A stretch of 64,000 bases of DNA from Candidatus Cloacimonetes bacterium HGW-Cloacimonetes-3 (lineage in GTDB: Bacteria > Cloacimonadota > Cloacimonadia > Cloacimonadales > Cloacimonadaceae): positions 62,001-126,000 of the forward strand of contig PHBO01000007.1 of the NCBI GenBank assembly GCA_002840645.1. Direction: 5' to 3'. Both the position numbers and the translations under genes were made by a program. The notes beneath the pieces were generated by a model. It did no database searches. It saw only the letters and a list, made by a program, of their open reading frames with translations, and was not told where the DNA came from. Position 1 is the stretch's first letter. Each line of letters starts with the position of its first letter. This document shows positions 24,190 to 34,500 of this stretch, in pieces.

Positions 24190-26910
24190 ATGAAAAAGCA
24201 CCTGATACTAACTATATTAAGCCTGCTGGTAGCGCTAACTTTGTTTTCCCAGCCTGTTCTAAGCTGCTATGATGTTCAATACACTGCGCTCCCGCAAGGT
24301 GATTCACCATACCTAAATCAAAGCGTTATTGTTCAGGGCATCGTTACCGGAGTAAACTTCTTCAGTGGTTCAGGAGCCAGTAACTATGGCTTTTTTATTG
24401 CCGATGCAGGAGGCGGAGCTTTCAGCGGTTTATTCGTTTACAACCAGCAGTATTCTCCCAATGTGGGTGATATAGTGAAGGTAACGGGAACAGTTGCAGA
24501 ATACTACGGCTTTACCGAGATTATTTCGGTCACCGCATATCAGGTTATAAGCCAAAACAATACACTCCCTGTTCCGAGTTTGATTACCACTGCTGTTTTG
24601 AGCTCTTCTGCCACGGCAGAGCAGTGGGAAAGCGTGCTGGTGAAGGTGCAAAATGCAAACGTGACCTCCTTGCCAACCAACTATCAGGAGTTTAACGTAA
24701 GTGATGGAAGCGGTAACTGTCAGGTAGATAACCAGTTCTTCCCATATGCGCATACCTGGCAGAATATTGCGATTGGAAATAGCTTCACCGAGATTACCGG
24801 CATTGTGGATTATGCCTTTTCTACCTATGGACTGCAACCACGTTCATTGGCAGATATGCAGACAGGCGGAAGCAATCTGGCGATTACTTTGCCAAACTTA
24901 ACGGCAAACATTCAGAACACAGTAAACGTACCGGTGAATGCCTTAAGAATAGACGTAGCGGAGGGTTACCAAAGCTACAGTATGAACATCAGCTTTAATC
25001 CTAATGTGCTGGTGTATCAATCTGTGGATATCAGTGGCACTTTATCCGCAACAGGTAGCATTAATGTTATTCCCGGTGCCGCAGGACTTGCCATCACATA
25101 TAGCGGATTGTCCATCCTCAGCGGGGAAGGTGCGCTGTTCAAACTGATCTTTATGGCGGCTAACACAGGTGTGTCTCAGCTCGCACTTAGTGAGGTATTC
25201 TTTGGGCAGGATGCGGTGCAAAACCTTCAGAATGGAAGCGTTACCGTAAACTCTAACTACAATGCTCCGGGTGACATTTTAACCGTTATCCAGAGACCAA
25301 TAATGAACATCCCTGCCATCCAGATTCCCGGAGAAAACATGGGCATAACCTGCCTTGCTCCCCAAAGCACTACCGGCTTTAATGCCTGGATTCTGCACGG
25401 CAACAAGCGCATAAGCATGCCCCTTGTTTCTGCCACCTGGCAAACTACACCAAACCGCTGGGAGCTGTTGGTTACGGTTCCGCAAGTGAATGTGTTTGAG
25501 CTTTACGATCTGGAAGTGAATGCAAGCGAAGGGATTCATGATATCACCCGGAATGCTGTGCAGGTAATACCCTCACGCAAGAGCAGCTACTATTTTATTC
25601 ATATCACCGATCTGCACATGCCCACGCGGATTAACTATCCTGATGCGGGCTATAATGCTGATTCCCTTGCTGTGGTAGATTTCAGGGCGGTGATGGATGA
25701 TATTAACCTTGTCCGTCCGGAGTTTGTGCTGTTAACGGGAGATTTGATTAATGAAGGTGAGCTTGAGGGCTTCAACGGGCAATACTGGTATGGTTGGGTG
25801 CAGCGTGTGCTTGCCGAAATGAAGGTTCCCGTTTATGTAACTTCCGGTAATCACGATATTGGGGGCTGGTATTCCACACCACCTGTGGCGGGAAGTTCCC
25901 GGCGAAACTGGTGGAAATACTTCGGCTGGAGCTGGCTGGATAATACCGATGTGAACTGGCCATACCACACGCAGGACTATTTCTTTACCTATGGTAACAC
26001 CATGTTTATCGGTTTGGAAAGCTATGATAATTACGATAACTGGCGTCCAACTATATATGGCAACGAAAGCTATACAAATCAGCAGATGGCATGGCTTAGT
26101 GATACCACAAGCATGTTCCCGGATTATAATAAGGTGCTTTTCCATCATTACGACTTTCAGTCTGAGCTGAACTTAAGCGCGTTAGGCATCGATATGGCAC
26201 TTTGGGGACACACGCACTCCAATAGCGGCTCGCTTACCGGATATCCCCTGGATATCTCCACACGCAGCACCTGTGACGGCAATAGAGCTTACCGGGTGGT
26301 ACGGGTGGCAAATGATCAGTTTACTCCCACCACTACTATTTATGCGGGTAACACCGGAGGCAACCTCAGTGTGAACTATTATCCCTCCAATTATGCCGTG
26401 GCAGATAGCGTGATGGCTGTTATTTACAACGGGCAGTCACAAGGTTTCGATAATACCCTTCTCTTGTTCAATATGCCCGCGGGAAATACCGGCTACACAG
26501 TAAGCGGCGGAATTCTGGAACAGGTTGACCGCAGCGGTGCCAACAACGTTTGTTATGTAAGAGTGAATCTGCTTGCTTATTCCAATAAATACGTAAGCAT
26601 CAAAACAAGCGGAGTAGCGAATGAGGATGCCTTGAATGTGCCAAGCCCGCTGCAAATAGCATCTTGCTATCCCAATCCCATGATGAAAAGTGCGGAGCTG
26701 GAGATAGAAAGCGATAAAACCACCTACGAAAGCACACTGGAAGTATATAATCTGAAGGGTCAGAAAGTGCAGGAATTAATCCTTCCCGCACTGCACAAAG
26801 GCTCAAATCGTATTGCCTTTATCCCTGCTGCCGAACTTTCCAGCGGGATATATTATTTTAAGCTGAAGGGCGGTCTAGCCAAGCCATACCGCTTCACAAT
26901 TGTTAAATAG
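24190..26910 (+). CDS. Secreted metallophosphoesterase with OB-fold, cohesin-like and sorting domains
   Basis: 906 aa. A signal peptide (1-26) is followed by a YhcR-type OB-fold domain (about 27-215; VIVQGIVTGVNF, VGDIVKVTGTVAEY), a cohesin-like beta domain (about 240-355), and a calcineurin-like phosphoesterase (about 465-690) with all metal motifs: DLHMP, GDLINEG, GNHDIGG and GHTHS. An FlgD/CTD-like sorting domain ends the protein (YPNPMMKSAELEIE, LEVYNLKGQKV). Inference: a surface or extracellular phosphatase or nucleotidase; the OB domain suggests nucleic-acid or nucleotide substrates. A radical SAM gene follows after 12 bp. Confidence 0.9.
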   Translation: MKKHLILTILSLLVALTLFSQPVLSCYDVQYTALPQGDSPYLNQSVIVQGIVTGVNFFSGSGASNYGFFIADAGGGAFSGLFVYNQQYSPNVGDIVKVTGTVAEYYGFTEIISVTAYQVISQNNTLPVPSLITTAVLSSSATAEQWESVLVKVQNANVTSLPTNYQEFNVSDGSGNCQVDNQFFPYAHTWQNIAIGNSFTEITGIVDYAFSTYGLQPRSLADMQTGGSNLAITLPNLTANIQNTVNVPVNALRIDVAEGYQSYSMNISFNPNVLVYQSVDISGTLSATGSINVIPGAAGLAITYSGLSILSGEGALFKLIFMAANTGVSQLALSEVFFGQDAVQNLQNGSVTVNSNYNAPGDILTVIQRPIMNIPAIQIPGENMGITCLAPQSTTGFNAWILHGNKRISMPLVSATWQTTPNRWELLVTVPQVNVFELYDLEVNASEGIHDITRNAVQVIPSRKSSYYFIHITDLHMPTRINYPDAGYNADSLAVVDFRAVMDDINLVRPEFVLLTGDLINEGELEGFNGQYWYGWVQRVLAEMKVPVYVTSGNHDIGGWYSTPPVAGSSRRNWWKYFGWSWLDNTDVNWPYHTQDYFFTYGNTMFIGLESYDNYDNWRPTIYGNESYTNQQMAWLSDTTSMFPDYNKVLFHHYDFQSELNLSALGIDMALWGHTHSNSGSLTGYPLDISTRSTCDGNRAYRVVRVANDQFTPTTTIYAGNTGGNLSVNYYPSNYAVADSVMAVIYNGQSQGFDNTLLLFNMPAGNTGYTVSGGILEQVDRSGANNVCYVRVNLLAYSNKYVSIKTSGVANEDALNVPSPLQIASCYPNPMMKSAELEIESDKTTYESTLEVYNLKGQKVQELILPALHKGSNRIAFIPAAELSSGIYYFKLKGGLAKPYRFTIVK

Positions 26911-26922
26911 CACGGAGGAATA

Positions 26923-27927
26923 ATGAAGCTAAAGCCGCTGATCGGCAGAATGCAACACATCCCCTGGATGATGTCTCATCTAAACTACTATCTGTATCTT
27001 AATGCCCGTATTCTGGCACGTGGAGTGCCTTTGCGGGAATTGCTGATCCTGAAATACCCCTTCTTTATGTCCGATGCCAAAATACCACCTCTGTTATCGG
27101 TAGATATCACCGATGCCTGTGATTTGGCTTGCGTTTATTGCAACAATCCTCTGTTTCCGCATCCGCGCACCATGATGTCCGATGCCACTGTGGATTGCCT
27201 GCTGAAGCAACTTGAGCACAGCGGTATCAACAGGGTAAGGATAGGCGGCGGCGAGCCAACCCTGCACCCGAAGTTCGCTTCCATTATGAAGGATCTGGCA
27301 GATAGAACCAGATTTCTCTCCGTGGTTACCAATGGACAGTGGAAGGATCCGGCTTTTGCTGAACAGCTTATCCGCAGCGGACTTGGATTCATAGAAGTGT
27401 CTGTGGATGCCGGTGGTGCAGAAGTTTATGAAAAATCCCGTCCCAATGCCAGCTATGAAAGATTGTTAACCAACCTGCGCATGCTATGCGAAGCAAGAGA
27501 CAAGCTGCACAGTAAGGCGATTATTAAAGTGCGGCTGATGCTGCGCCCATCCACCATGCATCTGGAAAGAGAAGAAAGCCGGATGCTGAAGCGATACTGT
27601 GATTGCGTGCATCCCCAATGGCTGATGAAGCATCCCGAGAGTGATTATGATGATGATGTGTTTATGCAGCATTCCATTGCCGCTAACCAGATTCCGGTAT
27701 GCTCCGTGCCTTACAGGGATTTGCAGGTGCGTCCTGACGGACGCATTCCGTTGTGTCCCGCCAAAGGCTGTAGCATTTATCCCGAGAAACAGCAGTTTAT
27801 TGGCGATGTAAGCTCAAAATCCCTCTTAGATATATGGAATGGCAAGGAAATGAAAGAGATACGCCTGGCGCACCGCACCCGCAAAGGGGAAGTGTTGCAG
27901 GAGTGCCTCGGCTGTCATTACGGATAA
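26923..27927 (+). CDS. Radical SAM protein with SPASM-like C-terminus
   Basis: 334 aa. The radical SAM cluster motif CDLACVYC is at about residues 66-73, followed by the RIGGGEPTLHP glycine-rich motif and FIEVSVDAGG. Cysteines near the C-terminus (PVCSVPY, LCPAKGC, ECLGCHYG) suggest a SPASM or twitch domain with auxiliary FeS clusters, as in peptide- or sugar-modifying enzymes. Its start follows the metallophosphoesterase with GGAGG, so they are probably co-transcribed. No obvious precursor peptide is adjacent. Substrate unknown. Confidence 0.9.
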   Translation: MKLKPLIGRMQHIPWMMSHLNYYLYLNARILARGVPLRELLILKYPFFMSDAKIPPLLSVDITDACDLACVYCNNPLFPHPRTMMSDATVDCLLKQLEHSGINRVRIGGGEPTLHPKFASIMKDLADRTRFLSVVTNGQWKDPAFAEQLIRSGLGFIEVSVDAGGAEVYEKSRPNASYERLLTNLRMLCEARDKLHSKAIIKVRLMLRPSTMHLEREESRMLKRYCDCVHPQWLMKHPESDYDDDVFMQHSIAANQIPVCSVPYRDLQVRPDGRIPLCPAKGCSIYPEKQQFIGDVSSKSLLDIWNGKEMKEIRLAHRTRKGEVLQECLGCHYG

Positions 27928-27945
27928 TTTAGCCCGCTCAATAGT

Positions 27946-27988
27946 AAAGCTTCGCCGGTGCTTGTAAATTAACAGCCGACGAAGCTTT
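27946..27988. terminator. Bidirectional hairpin between convergent genes
   Basis: AAAGCTTCGCCGG (27946-27958) pairs with CCGACGAAGCTTT (27976-27988) with one mismatch. It lies between the radical SAM gene (plus) and tldE (minus) and has A/T flanks, so it could terminate from either side. Confidence 0.65.
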
Positions 27989-28016
27989 GACCTTTAAGTA
28001 GGGGTAGGTTTAGGGT

Positions 28017-29306
28017 CTATTTACCGGCTACGCTAACACCATCACACAGGATCGATGGAAGTTTGCGGCTGCCGGAGTTATGGCATTGGTTTTCAATTTC
28101 TGATACATGCATCAGGGTATCATAGGCGTTGCCGGACAGCATACAGTCCTTCACTCTGCCTTTGATAACACCATGTTCAATGTAGAATCCGCTGGACACA
28201 CCCACGGAATACTCCCCGTTCAGGATGTTGCCGGAGTGTGCACCCATCAGACCTTGCACGATGATGCCTTTATCTATACCGGAGATCATCTCTTTCAGGC
28301 TTTTATCTCCCATTCCCATACAGATATTGAATGGCTGTGCCGAGGGGCTGGCTTCTATGGAACCGCGGAAACCGTTGCCGGTGGGGGCTAAACCCAGCTT
28401 GTGGGCATAGTTCAGGTCGGTGGGGATTGCTTTGAATATGCCATTCTCGATATAGGCAAGCTTCTGTGTAGGAGTGCCTTCGCAATCGAACGCAGCCTGG
28501 CTGCTAAGCTCCTTATCAAAAGGATCCTGCCACAGGTTTAGCTTGGCGGAGACAATTTGCTCCCCGATACGGTTCACCAAAGGCGATACCTTGTTGTAGA
28601 AGCTTGTTGGCGAGGCAGCAGCAAAAAAGCGGGATAACAGTGCCGAGTGGCTGGATTCCGCAAAAATAACCGGCATCTTGCCTGTTTCCGGAACTATCTG
28701 GTTCTGGCTGAGGATGAACAGCTCTATCATTTCATCCAGCTTCTCCCGGCTGAGTGGTACATGGCTCTTTGCCGTGGCTAACTTAAACAAGCCGGAGCCC
28801 GTTCCCGGGAATACCAGCATAGCATACACCCAGTAATCGCTGTCCTTCTGGCTAAGATTGGTACCGGCACTATTCATGATGCCTGCATGTGAAGTGGCAT
28901 ATCCAAACCCGGCATTCACTTGTCCGCCGGTCTTTTTGTTGATGTATTCTATCATCCGCTTGCCTTCATCCACCAAGTCCTTCTTGCTTATGGTCTCAAT
29001 GGAGGGATTATAGCTGTCGATCTTCGGTACATTTGTGGTTAGGGGGAAGCTGAAGCCCACTTCCATGCCGTCTTTGGCACTAAGCAGAGCTTGTTTAACC
29101 AAGGCTTCTCTATCCAGTAGATTGCGTGTGTGCGCAAGGCCGATCTTACCGTCCTTTATCACCCGCAGGGCGATACCGGCACTCATCGAGGTATCGGCTT
29201 TATCCAGCTTACTATCGGTGAAGCTTACGTCGTCGCTGGTGTCGTTGGTGAAGAACACTTCCGCCTGATCAGCAGCCTGAGTAGCGAGTTTAAGCAGCTT
29301 CTCCAT
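28017..29306 (-). CDS. pmbA: TldE/PmbA subunit of the TldD/E peptidase
   Basis: 429 aa. It has the TldE/PmbA pattern: an N-terminal SFTDSKLDKADT segment, IALRVIKDGKIGLAHT, and a C-terminal GNILNGEYSVGVSSGFYIEH. It lacks a metal-binding HExxxH, as expected for the non-catalytic partner. The start overlaps the tldD stop by one base (TAATG), giving a coupled pair. With TldD it forms a cytosolic metallopeptidase that degrades unfolded or modified peptides and can mature RiPPs or assist antitoxin turnover (family knowledge). Confidence 0.93.
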   Translation of the reverse strand: MEKLLKLATQAADQAEVFFTNDTSDDVSFTDSKLDKADTSMSAGIALRVIKDGKIGLAHTRNLLDREALVKQALLSAKDGMEVGFSFPLTTNVPKIDSYNPSIETISKKDLVDEGKRMIEYINKKTGGQVNAGFGYATSHAGIMNSAGTNLSQKDSDYWVYAMLVFPGTGSGLFKLATAKSHVPLSREKLDEMIELFILSQNQIVPETGKMPVIFAESSHSALLSRFFAAASPTSFYNKVSPLVNRIGEQIVSAKLNLWQDPFDKELSSQAAFDCEGTPTQKLAYIENGIFKAIPTDLNYAHKLGLAPTGNGFRGSIEASPSAQPFNICMGMGDKSLKEMISGIDKGIIVQGLMGAHSGNILNGEYSVGVSSGFYIEHGVIKGRVKDCMLSGNAYDTLMHVSEIENQCHNSGSRKLPSILCDGVSVAGK

Positions 29307-30670
29307 TATTTACCTCCCACGGTCAGGTTATTGAACAGCACATGCGGACCTCCCAGACAGGAGCGGATGTTGGTTTGTCCTTTTCCGCAACCGCCTGATT
29401 CGTCCAGCACGAAATCGTTGCCGATCATCGCTACGCTGTTCAGGGTAGTATAGAGGTTACCCACGATGTTGATGTCGCGAATCATTCCTTGCAGCTTGCC
29501 GTTTTTAACGATATAGCCATAGTTAGCACCAAAGGTGAAGTTCTCACCCGAGGTTTGTCCACCCATGGCATCGCAGATATAAAGCCCATCATCCAGTGCT
29601 GCCAAAAGCTCTTCGAAGCTGTGGCTGCCGGGCTGGATGAAGATGTTCCCCATACGCACGATAGGTCCATAACGGAAGTCTTCCGCAATGGCATGTCCGC
29701 TGATGGGTTCACCCATCTCACCGGCGGTAAAGCGGTCGTGCAGCCTGCCGGTAAGCACGCCGTTTGTCATCAGGTTCACCTTACGGACTGCCACGCCTTC
29801 GTCATCGTATTTGTAATAACCAAGCTGATCTGCCATCGTAGCATCGTCGATAATATTCAGGATGTCGGTTCCCATTTTGGTGCCGATCTGCATCTTTTCC
29901 CGCAGGGCAGGCAGGTCGCGCACGATATCCGCTTCGGAGAAATGCCCGAAAGCCTCATGGGTAAACACCCCTGCGATGCCGGGATTCAATATCATCTTGT
30001 AGGTTCCGGCAGTTACAGGCTCAGCTTGCAGTAATTCTGCGGCGATCCTGGCGCGTTCAATTGCCTCTTCCTCACGTCCACGTACTTTTTGGAAGCCGTT
30101 GCTGCCCCCAAAAGCCATGCGCACCGTCTGGGTTAAAGAACCTTCCTGACTTACCACGCCGGCACCAAGCTTGGTGGTGATAAGCTCTTCGTTTATCTCG
30201 CTGCCTTCGCTGTTCAGGAAGTATTTGTTGCGGTAAACGTCATAGTATTGAATATCCACATTAGCGATCTTGGGCTGCGCAAACAGCAGGTCAGAGTAAT
30301 GCCGAACTATGGCAATCTTCTCGGGCAGGCTTATCTGGCGCGGGTCTTCGATCAGTTTTGCTTTGATATTGGCTTTCACAACCGGTGCTTTTGCCGGCAC
30401 TTTAGGTTCGGTTCGGTTTGCAGCCAGCACTTCTGCATTTTCTACAGCGCGCTTGATAGCCATCTCGGCTTGCTCCGGTTTGGTGAAACTAACCGTGGCA
30501 AAACCGCCGTTTTTCAGCACGCGTAACACATAGCCATCGCCAAGATTAGATCCGCAACTGCGAATCTCTTTCTTGCTCATTACCACTTGCTCGACCCGCT
30601 TTGTCTCGTAGCGAATATCAAAATAGTCCGCGTCGATCTTGCCGGTCATTTGCTTTAACTTGTCGATCAT
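29306..30670 (-). CDS. tldD: TldD metallopeptidase subunit
   Basis: 454 aa. The catalytic zinc motif HEAFGH is present (THEAFGHFSEAD, about residue 236). Other TldD landmarks are GDGYVLRVLKNGGFATVSF and the C-terminal FTFGANYGYIVKNGKL and SCGGCGKGQ-like ESGGCGKGQ. AGGAG precedes the ATG. It is first in the tldD-tldE operon, transcribed away from the winged-helix regulator gene, which is upstream on the same strand. Confidence 0.95.
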   Translation of the reverse strand: MIDKLKQMTGKIDADYFDIRYETKRVEQVVMSKKEIRSCGSNLGDGYVLRVLKNGGFATVSFTKPEQAEMAIKRAVENAEVLAANRTEPKVPAKAPVVKANIKAKLIEDPRQISLPEKIAIVRHYSDLLFAQPKIANVDIQYYDVYRNKYFLNSEGSEINEELITTKLGAGVVSQEGSLTQTVRMAFGGSNGFQKVRGREEEAIERARIAAELLQAEPVTAGTYKMILNPGIAGVFTHEAFGHFSEADIVRDLPALREKMQIGTKMGTDILNIIDDATMADQLGYYKYDDEGVAVRKVNLMTNGVLTGRLHDRFTAGEMGEPISGHAIAEDFRYGPIVRMGNIFIQPGSHSFEELLAALDDGLYICDAMGGQTSGENFTFGANYGYIVKNGKLQGMIRDINIVGNLYTTLNSVAMIGNDFVLDESGGCGKGQTNIRSCLGGPHVLFNNLTVGGK

Positions 30671-30728
30671 AGCAACTCCTTTGCTTTATGTTTGTTTAGT
30701 TTACTTATGTTGTGTGTAGTTGTAAGGC

Positions 30729-31214
30729 TTACCACACGCATGATTCATCCTTGGGGGGCAGCGATACACCGCGTCCGTAAAATCCCCGCAGCAGGTAGTG
30801 AGCTTGCTCCGCATACAAATAAGGGTATCCGTCCCGCAAAGAAAGAAACGGGTTTTTGGGTGCCCGCAGGGAGTTCAGCAGGCTATTGCACAAATTCTGC
30901 TTGGTTGCTTCAGGCAGGGCTTTCAGGATGTTTTCGCCCCAATTGAGGTAAGCTCTGGCTCCCAGCTCGGTAAGCTTCACTGCGGTGTTTGGCTTGTTGC
31001 CGCGGAAACTCTTTATAACGCTTATATAGCCCATCTGGGCGAGTTTATTGAGGTGAGTGGTGATGTTGCCCGATGTTAGCTCTGTGTAGTTCATAAGCTG
31101 CGTATAATCCAGGCTCTTGTTTCGGGAGAGTAAATATACGATCATCAGACGGGCTGGATTGTGGATGCCAGCGTCAAACTCGGCGATAGTACTGATGGTA
31201 TCTGTGTTTTTCAT
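30729..31214 (-). CDS. Winged-helix transcriptional regulator
   Basis: 161 aa from ATG 31214, preceded by AAGGAAC. An in-frame extension to 31385 runs through the operator and palindrome and is not credible. Residues about 10-90 form a MarR/ArsR-like winged helix of the HTH_34 type (LDYTQLMNYTELTSGNITTH, LNKLAQMGYISVIKSFRGNK). The C-terminal region is hydrophobic and proline-containing, without a known ligand domain. A palindromic AAAGTACTTT site lies 53 bp upstream, suggesting autoregulation. It stands 58 bp before tldD. Confidence 0.82.
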   Translation of the reverse strand: MKNTDTISTIAEFDAGIHNPARLMIVYLLSRNKSLDYTQLMNYTELTSGNITTHLNKLAQMGYISVIKSFRGNKPNTAVKLTELGARAYLNWGENILKALPEATKQNLCNSLLNSLRAPKNPFLSLRDGYPYLYAEQAHYLLRGFYGRGVSLPPKDESCVW

Positions 31215-31266
31215 CTTGTCTGTTCCTTTCCCCCTTGATGAAGCGGGGTTAGTTGTTTTGCTATTC

Positions 31267-31291
31267 ACAAAGTACTTTGAAATACAAAGTG
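31267..31291. promoter_or_regulatory. Palindromic operator upstream of the winged-helix gene
   Basis: CACAAAGTACTTTG followed by AAATACAAAGTG contains two overlapping dyads (AAAGTACTTT, and CTTTG-N5-CAAAG). Its place and symmetry fit autoregulation by the winged-helix protein. This is inference. Confidence 0.55.
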
Positions 31292-31367
31292 GTTTTACTG
31301 TCAAGGTAAATCTGCCCAGCCTGCAAAATTTCCCCTGCTCTTCCCTGCTTCTTTCTCTTATATATCC

Positions 31368-31424
31368 ATAATGATTCCCTAACAATTCCCTAACGCCGTT
31401 AGGGAATTGTTAGGGAATCATTAT
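31368..31424. repeat. 57-bp near-perfect palindrome with internal tandem repeat
   Basis: Twenty-eight bases on each side of a single central C (31396) are exact complements. Each arm contains a tandem duplication of ATTCCCTAAC (or its complement). It sits between the winged-helix gene start and the terminator of the giant surface-protein gene. Confidence 0.9.
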
Positions 31425-31449
31425 ACCGGTATTAAAGATAACAGCAAGG

Positions 31450-31480
31450 AAGAAAAACGCCCCGACATCTGCCGGGGCGT
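31450..31480 (-). terminator. Intrinsic terminator of the 2548-aa surface-protein gene
   Basis: Read on the minus strand, ACGCCCCG pairs with CGGGGCGT and is followed by TTTTTC. It lies 31 bases after the stop codon. Confidence 0.88.
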
Positions 31481-31510
31481 TTGTTATGGTTGTTTTAGCA
31501 GTTTATCTTA

Positions 31511-34500
31511 CTATTCCATCAGCATCATTTTGCGGGTGGAGGTGAAGCTGCCGGTGCTGAGACGGTATAAGTACACACCGGAGCTAAGGGCTTGTCCATT
31601 ATCGTCCTTACCGTCAAATACAATGCGGTAATTACCGGAGTTCTGTCTGCCATGAACCAAGCTGCGGACTCTTTGACCCTTGAGGTTATAGATTTCCAGG
31701 CTTACATCGCCGGCATCCTTAATCGCATAGCTGATAGCGGTTTCCGGATTGAAGGGATTGGGGTAGTTGCCGTTCAGAGCGGTAGCGGTAACGGGAGTAA
31801 GATCATCCTCGTTGGAGGATACGATCATGTTAAAGTTCACCGTCACGCTTTGGTTGGCAATCACAGTTATATTGCTCATGGTATTTGTTTGGTAACCCAC
31901 GGCACTACAAGAGACTGAGTAAGTTCCCACGGGAATGCTAAGGCTGTACAAGCCATTGGTGTTGGTGATGGCAGTGTTGCCACCCGCGGAAATCGTAGCA
32001 CCTGCCAGAGGTTGGTTGTTAGGTTTGCGAACCACGCCCTGGATTGTTCCGGATACCACTTGTTTTACAAGGATGTTGGACATCACAGGAATGGAGAGCA
32101 CACCGTTTGTATACACCGCTTTAACTGCCCAGCGGTATGAGCCGTTGGACAGAGAACTCCAGTTTGTATCATTTAATGTGAGCGGGGAGACTGGATTAGG
32201 GGTCATCGAAGTCCATACAGTCTGGTTGTTTTCTTGTCCGGCGAGCAAGCGCCACACTTTGTATCCGGTTAGAGAGCGGCTATCGGTGCTGATAGGAGCG
32301 GATATAGTCCTTTCCCCGCCTTCAACCGCGGTGCTTTTGGATTTATCACTGCGGATGCCGGTTGCGGATTGGGCAATCATCTCTTCCGGGCTGAAGCTGA
32401 GAGCAGTTACATCATTGGTAATTTTGATGTTATCGATATACCAATCGTACCATAATCCATCGTTTGAGGGCGGATCTTCGGCATGGAAGGCGAATTTAAT
32501 CTGCTGTCCTCCATAGGCTGCCATGCTTACCTGAACACTCATAGGGGCAGTTGTATAGCCACCGGCAAGGTTGGTGGCATCCCATATCACTGTCCAATCC
32601 ACGCCACCGTTGGTGGATACCTTCACGGCATAGTGGTCGTTATAAGTAGAACCGCGGAAAACCAGGGTGTTGAATGTGATGCGTGCTTCGGGAGGGCAAT
32701 AGAATGGATGAGAAATCAGCCATTCATCCTGGTGCGCATATATGGAAGAGAAGCCGATACCGGCTTGCTTTGTTCCATTTGTGGGAACAGCGGTATATCC
32801 ATAGTAATCTGTGGTTCCAAAGCTGCACCAGGTTGGTAATACGCCATTCTCATTAGCCGGACCGGTATTGTTTATCACCTGAGTCCAGTTAGTGGGAGGG
32901 AAGGTGGCAGCTTCGAAGCTTTCGAAAACATCCACCGCATTTGGATTGGGGGTGTTCCATGTAAGCGCTACTTCGGTTTGCGCCTGGTTAAGGGCTGCAA
33001 CCACACCATAAGGTGCATATGCCAGCTCATTAAGAGTCATGGGAGGCATGGTTTGGTTGGTGGTGCCTACGGTCATTGTTCCGCTTAGGTTTCTGAAGCC
33101 GGTGCAGGATACGGTGTAAGTATAGCTCTGGCTGGCATAAATAGCGGGAACAGTGAATGTTCCATTGGCTGCTGTAGTGGCGGTATAATTCTGATAACCG
33201 CTGAATTGGATGGTGGCGTTTGCCAGCCCTGCTGCGGTGTCGCTGGCAAGGATGGTGCCTCCAAGGCTAACGGTTGCCATGGGAGTCATGGTTATGTTCA
33301 CTGTTTCGGTTTCATCTTCTTCAAGAGTGAATGTTTGGGTACTGGTAAGATAACCATACTTACTAAAACCGACACTGTAGGTATTAGGCAGGATGTTTCT
33401 AATTTCATATTGACCAGTGGCATTGGTAACGGTTGCATAGGTGGTGTTGGCAATCTGCACTGCCACACCGGCTAAGGGCTGATTACCTGCTCCAAGCACT
33501 GTTCCGTTAAGATGACCTACTCCTCCGGGGATACCCAGGAAAGTCATTTTGGGGAATTGCGCTGTTGCGGTTACAACCGGTGGAGTGGCAGGATCGTATA
33601 TGATGCTGTCGCTTTGAACTCTCTTGGCTCGTTGTGTGTTGATGGCATCTGTCTGGCATTTGAAGTAGTTTGTGGATTGCCAGTAAACGCCTTCAGAGGG
33701 ACGGAAGAACATCACAACCAGGTTCTCTTCATTCAAGTACAAATAGTTTTCGATGAAGGGGATGGTTATAGTGTTTTCTCCCAAGGGGAAGTCCAGAACG
33801 CCATCGAACACTAATGTAAGAGCGGTTGAGGGAATCCATGCAGCAGAAAGGTTAGTTTCTGTAGTTGTGCCTATCCATACTTTTACTGGCTTCTGCAGCA
33901 GTTCCTGCGTGAAGTTAGCGTAAAGCTGAATACCGGTGATAGAACCCATAAAATTACCCATTTCAGCAGGATAATACAAGGTTTCATAGAGGCTGGACTG
34001 GTAGTACATATTAATGGGGATGTTGGCAGTTTGGTCGCCTGCGCCCACTGTTACGGCAAATATACCGGAAGGAAGCACCAGAACAGCCAGATTGTTGGAT
34101 TGGTCGTTCAGGGCATTCTGATCTCCGGTTAAATGTACTTTTGCATACAGGGAAACGGAGCCTTCTGCTAATGGTGTCCAGCTTACGGGCACCTGTACAG
34201 ATGCGCCGGGGGCTATTTGTAATCCGGGAGCAGTGGCAAGTTCTGTACCGGCAGCATTGTAAAGCTTCACGTTATAAGTGCTTTGAGCTGCGGTACCCCA
34301 GTTGAACACGTTAACGTTGTAAATGTTTGGGCTACCCACACTGGGAGTTGTATTGCCGGCAATAGTTAATGCGGCAAGGTCGTTGGTGGGGGTTACTTCA
34401 ATCATCACATCGTCTATATAGATCAAACGGCTGGTTCCGCCAAGCCCGTGCTTGAAGGCAACGTGCTTACCTGTACCTGCGTAACCTGCGAAGGTTACCA

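Noticed and set aside
31215-31385. N-terminal extension of the winged-helix regulator
   Set aside because: It would translate the operator and half the palindrome; ATG 31214 has its own ribosome-binding site.
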